A DNA stretch of 64,000 bases, taken from contig NZ_BSNM01000003.1 of NCBI RefSeq assembly GCF_030159995.1, positions 558,001-622,000 of the forward strand. Direction: 5' to 3'. The position numbers and the translations under genes are program-made. The notes below the pieces were generated by a model that worked only from the letters and a program-made list of their open reading frames with translations, made no database searches and was not told the DNA's origin. Origin of the DNA: Litoribrevibacter albus (lineage in GTDB: Bacteria > Pseudomonadota > Gammaproteobacteria > Pseudomonadales > Litoribrevibacteraceae). Shown here one piece after another: positions 60,763-64,000 of the stretch. Each line of letters begins with the position of its first letter. The stretch's first letter is position 1.

Positions 60763-60946
60763 CTCGGCCACCTTTTTGACGAGCTGTGTATGAGTTAAAC
60801 CCATTTAAAGTGTAGTTCATCCTTGCGCTAATAACCGACTTTATTGGTGGGGTATTTGTGTTGATTGATGAGCGCGTTTGAACGCTGTAAGGGAAGTATA
60901 GACTGTTATGCTTGCTTGAGAGTTGTCTGTTGGTGGCTTAGGGTGT

Positions 60947-61858
60947 TTAGTTTGTTTCGGAGGCTTCAATCAGCGACTTTTTATCCAAAAGTACCTTATA
61001 AATGTATTCACGAAACTTCTTAACTCTTGCGGTGGTTCGTAAGTCTTTATGCGACAGTACCCACAAATCGGGTTGAATGTCTTGTATTATCTCAAGGCGC
61101 TCCCAATTGGGTTCCCGATCGCCAGTTAAACAGGGCACTACTGCCAAGCCGAAGCCTTGCTCAATCGCATCTCTAAACATCCAGCTGTTAGTGACCTTAC
61201 ACGCAATTTTAGCTTCCGGCACATGTGCTTTTAGCCACTGAGAAAAGACGGTGTTTTGATCTTCCCAATCAATCCAATGGTGCTGATCTAATGATTGCGG
61301 GGTCAATGATTGTGAGGTCAACGATTGTGAGCCGAGTGATCGGGATTTGAGATAATTTTTTGCACCGTATATCGCGACGCGGACTTTGCCTACGGAACGA
61401 CCAACTAATTCAAGATCTGGCGTGTTAGTGAATCTGATAGCGACATCGGCTTCGCGTCTTAGCAGGTTAACGAATGCTGTAGAGGTCGATAGCGATATCT
61501 CTATCTCCGGATAAATGGCGCAAAACTCTTTGATGTCTTTAATGATCAAGGGATACAGCGCTTCAGGCATAGTGACGCTGATACTTCCTTCTAATTTCTC
61601 ATCGTAGCCTTGCAGCTTCCTTTCGACATCTTTGATGAGGTCTTCCACATGGAGGCTGGTGGCAACCAGATCTTCTCCAGCTTGAGTGAGTATAAATCCT
61701 TTCGTCGTGCGTTCAAAAATCTGGGTGCCAAGTGATTTTTCGAAGGCGCGAAGCTGCCTGGACGCTGTGGAATGACTAATTCCAAGAATCTCTGATGCTC
61801 TTCTTAATGACCCATGAGAGGCTACGGCATTGATGATTTGAAGTGTTTCCCATTTCAT
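60947..61858 (-). CDS. LysR-family regulator with repeat insertion
   Basis: 303 residues from the ATG at 61858 (MKWETLQIINAV). HTH GSLRRASEILGISHSTASRQLRAFEKSLGTQIFERT near 15-50. The effector domain carries an insertion of three SLxxQ units (SLGSQ, SLTSQ, SLTPQ) near residues 176-193, encoded by 15-bp tandem DNA repeats. It is divergent from a lipoprotein gene 123 bases away, its possible target. Confidence 0.88.
   Translation of the reverse strand: MKWETLQIINAVASHGSLRRASEILGISHSTASRQLRAFEKSLGTQIFERTTKGFILTQAGEDLVATSLHVEDLIKDVERKLQGYDEKLEGSISVTMPEALYPLIIKDIKEFCAIYPEIEISLSTSTAFVNLLRREADVAIRFTNTPDLELVGRSVGKVRVAIYGAKNYLKSRSLGSQSLTSQSLTPQSLDQHHWIDWEDQNTVFSQWLKAHVPEAKIACKVTNSWMFRDAIEQGFGLAVVPCLTGDREPNWERLEIIQDIQPDLWVLSHKDLRTTARVKKFREYIYKVLLDKKSLIEASETN
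61290..61349. repeat. 15-bp tandem repeats inside the lysR gene
   Basis: Units AATGATTGCGGGGTC (61290-61304), AATGATTGTGAGGTC (61305-61319), AACGATTGTGAGCCG (61320-61334) and a decayed fourth (61335-61349). They encode a five-residue repeat in frame. Confidence 0.88.
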
Positions 61859-61981
61859 TGGTGCATTGTTGCACCAGATGATTGCATTATCAATTGTTGT
61901 TGGGTGAATTTGAACCAAAGATAATGGCGCCGTTTAACGAACATAACAAAAACTTGAAGGTTGGAAAGCCAGGAGAAATTA

Positions 61982-63847
61982 GTGAAACGAGCGTATAAGC
62001 GAACATATAAACAAGTACTGGGCGTCATCATTGCCAGCAGTTTGGTGACAGCCTGTGGTGGCGGTTCATCAAAATCGAGTGGGACTAATGGTGATGTCAC
62101 ACTTGAACAGCCTGAAATTTCAGAGGTTTCTGTCTCTGGAACGGTGTCTGGGTTGAATGGTGAGCTGGTGTTATCTATAGGGGGTGAAACACTTTCCGTA
62201 TCAGAAAATGGGGATGTTTCCGTTGACGGGGTTCAGGCCATTAACTCAGAGGTGGATGTTCGGGTTGTATCTCAGCCAAATGACTTGCAGTGTCAGGCTG
62301 TGTTCGAACAGAAGGACTTCAATCGTTTATCGGTTGATTGTAATGAACGTCATTGGCAGTCATTGACGTTTGCTGATGCAGAGACCTTTGGTGAGTATCA
62401 GGTGGCTAATGTTCAGATGGTCATCAATGACAATAACAACGGTATTTTAGTTTGGTTGATGAATCACTTAACCGATGGAAGCTCAGAGCTTTGGGCCAGA
62501 GATCTGACTGAAGGCCAATGGGGCGAGGATTATCGCATCGGTCATAACAATTGTGCATCAGGTGCTGTGAGCGAAACATCGTTCAATTCCCGTATCGTTT
62601 CCTTTGCTGTCACCATCAATAATAACCAAAACGTAGCTCTGATTTGCGTTGATAAAGACGAAGCCAATGTTCAGATCAGTCGTGTGACGATAGGTGATAC
62701 AGCTTACCGTTTGTATTTGCATGAACGTATTGGTAGTACTTGGTCTCACCCTGAATCACGAGCGGATACCGTATTTCAGAATTTCTCGACTATTTGGCTG
62801 AGTAAGTCGAGTATCGCGTCAGCGGATAACAATGATGTTGTGTTTACCTGGAATAGCGAACTAAAAAATTATGTGTCTGAAAGGCGTGCAGGTATTTGGC
62901 AGCACCCGGAATCAATAAATGACACCATAACCGATACCTTAACTCAGGTTTCCAGTTATGCCCCCAATGTTGTGATGAACCAATTTGGTGAGACGCTAAT
63001 CGCGTTTGCTCAGCAGGGACGGGCGTTAGGTTCGACAAAAGATATTTTTTACAGCGAATACCGGAACGGCCAATGGAGCCACCATGTCAATTATCTCGTA
63101 GACGGATTGGCCGTGGATGAAACTGAGACCAACAATGATGTGATGACGCTACTCAATGACCAAGGCGATGCTGTCATTGGTTGGACAACGTCTGAACACG
63201 GCGCTTTTGTTGCTCATCGAACTAATACGATTTGGCAACTTCCAAACAGTGTGGCTGATGCATTAAGTGACGTTGATGCTCTTAATCCGGAGAGTCAGAA
63301 CCTGCATGGTTTTATGGATGACTCAGGAAATATTTCCGTTGTCTGGAGCCAAAATACAGGCATCTTGATGGCCCAATACAAGGAAGGTCATTGGGTTCTG
63401 CCTGTTTCTGAAATCGATTATTTCTTTGAGTTAAACAAAGGGGTAAGCAGTTACCCTGTTATTTCCGGGCGCAATGATGGCTATCTTACTGTAGCTGCTC
63501 ATGGCGTAGATTTATCCGGTACTACTGAAATGATTTTCTTGAAAGAATTCCGTGAGGGTACTTGGAGTACTGTCAGTTTTGATGAACCGTATAGTCCGGG
63601 TCAAGGAAGTCATGATTACAGCTATGACTTGAAATTTGCGATGAATAATCGCGGAAATGCTTATCTTACCTGGGCGGGACATTATTCTGTGACGGATCGG
63701 GGTGGCCTGTATGTCGGTAGCTACGCTGCCCATTCTGATAAGGATCAGATTACAGTTGATGAGGGTGCTGGTGAGAATAAGGGGGATGAAAGCGCGGAAG
63801 AAGGTAACGGGACTTTTCCGGAGATATTAGAACTTGAACCTCGCTAA
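61982..63847 (+). CDS. Lipoprotein with repeated beta-propeller-like motifs
   Basis: 621 residues from a GTG at 61982 (CAGGAG upstream). The signal peptide ends in a lipobox-like VTAC near residue 26, followed by GGGSSKSS. The mature part has repeated units, each with an IWxxPxSxxD motif: TWSHPESRAD, IWQHPESIND, QWSHHVNYLVD, IWQLPNSVAD and HWVLPVSEID, with intervening strands such as NNDVVFTWNSE and NRGNAYLTWAG. This looks like a beta-propeller made of five or more blades on the outer membrane. The ligand is unknown. The tail is acidic (DEGAGENKGDESAEEGNG). Confidence 0.78.
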   Translation: MKRAYKRTYKQVLGVIIASSLVTACGGGSSKSSGTNGDVTLEQPEISEVSVSGTVSGLNGELVLSIGGETLSVSENGDVSVDGVQAINSEVDVRVVSQPNDLQCQAVFEQKDFNRLSVDCNERHWQSLTFADAETFGEYQVANVQMVINDNNNGILVWLMNHLTDGSSELWARDLTEGQWGEDYRIGHNNCASGAVSETSFNSRIVSFAVTINNNQNVALICVDKDEANVQISRVTIGDTAYRLYLHERIGSTWSHPESRADTVFQNFSTIWLSKSSIASADNNDVVFTWNSELKNYVSERRAGIWQHPESINDTITDTLTQVSSYAPNVVMNQFGETLIAFAQQGRALGSTKDIFYSEYRNGQWSHHVNYLVDGLAVDETETNNDVMTLLNDQGDAVIGWTTSEHGAFVAHRTNTIWQLPNSVADALSDVDALNPESQNLHGFMDDSGNISVVWSQNTGILMAQYKEGHWVLPVSEIDYFFELNKGVSSYPVISGRNDGYLTVAAHGVDLSGTTEMIFLKEFREGTWSTVSFDEPYSPGQGSHDYSYDLKFAMNNRGNAYLTWAGHYSVTDRGGLYVGSYAAHSDKDQITVDEGAGENKGDESAEEGNGTFPEILELEPR

Positions 63848-63876
63848 TCACTTCCTTTCGATGTAATAAAAGTCAG

Positions 63877-63921
63877 CATCCACCTTGGACTCATTGTATT
63901 ACACTGAGTCCAAGGTGGATG
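63877..63921. terminator. Strong inverted repeat between convergent genes
   Basis: Perfect 17-bp arms (CATCCACCTTGGACTCA and its complement) around an 11-base loop. It lies between the lipoprotein gene and the minus-strand fragment ending the window; a bidirectional terminator is the simplest reading. TTTATATAA follows the right arm, and TTTTATTACA on the minus strand the other. Confidence 0.78.
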
Positions 63922-63941
63922 TTTATATAACGTACCAACTT

Positions 63942-64000
63942 TTATCCCATCAATTCATGCAACTCACGCAATAGCGTTTCAGTTTGATTCCAGCTGATAC
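63942..64000 (-). CDS. 3' end of an unidentified gene (partial)
   Basis: Nineteen codons before the stop are visible, reading ISWNQTETLLRELHELMG, an amphipathic helix. The gene continues beyond the window. The family cannot be told from this tail. Confidence 0.6.
   Translation of the reverse strand, partial: ISWNQTETLLRELHELMG

Noticed and set aside
63877-63921. REP-type mobile repeat
   Set aside because: It is unlike the RAYT-associated repeat of this window and occurs once; a bidirectional terminator between convergent genes explains it.

Overview
The window looks like a chromosomal segment of a marine-type Gammaproteobacterium. The evidence is a gammaproteobacterial LexA box, an EfpL/YeiP-type elongation factor, a thiopurine methyltransferase, a secreted family I lipase with its own foldase, an ethanolamine ammonia-lyase locus, and many LysR, AraC, MerR, MarR and TetR regulators. 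An Oceanospirillales-like host is my guess. No rRNA, tRNA, integrase, CRISPR array or replication origin was recognised.

Region 1 (1-10019) is the standout. It is a tight five-gene operon encoding a patatin-dynamin fusion (5' end outside the window), a second dynamin-like GTPase, two paralogous TerB-like proteins and a third dynamin-like GTPase. Coding ends overlap or nearly touch. It resembles dynamin-based antiphage modules such as Eleos/LeoABC, but with an extra GTPase, a lipase domain and duplicated TerB-like subunits, so I treat it as a candidate undescribed membrane-surveillance or defence system.

Region 2 (10039-15574) is ethanolamine use: an EutR-like AraC regulator divergent from eutB-eutC, an Amt-family transporter and a 54-residue membrane peptide, closed by a terminator. 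EutC carries an in-frame 8-residue repeat expansion.

Region 3 (15756-22380) is mobile and accessory. A three-gene cassette (dual-OB-like, DUF488, DUF4326) is followed by several copies of a repeat that carries a LexA box and the 5' end of a REP-associated (RAYT/Y1) transposase. One transposase copy is intact and two are dead. The lipase-foldase pair sits between the copies.

Region 4 (22506-39420) holds exported and unknown proteins, a second patatin, and a small MerR regulon of three 19-bp-spacer promoters (acetoacetate decarboxylase-like protein, NAD-dependent epimerase, MerR itself). It also holds an Ala/Gly-rich exported peptide, an Old Yellow Enzyme with LysR, and a 553-residue protein I do not recognise.

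Region 5 (39439-47810) is redox metabolism: a cytochrome c'/membrane protein pair divergent from cytochrome b561-MarR around a 46-bp inverted repeat; tandem alpha/beta hydrolases, a flavodoxin and an AraC regulator; and a TetR-tautomerase-alcohol dehydrogenase set.

Region 6 (48041-54901) looks like a small specialised-metabolism or signalling cluster: MBL hydrolase, HAD phosphatase, FAD monooxygenase, LysR, AfsA-hotdog protein, NmrA-like reductase and SRPBCC protein.

Region 7 (55392-64000) contains EfpL, MerR with thiopurine methyltransferase, TetR-YciI-like-Tag, a c-heme chemoreceptor, LysR, a repeat-rich lipoprotein and the 3' end of an unidentified gene.
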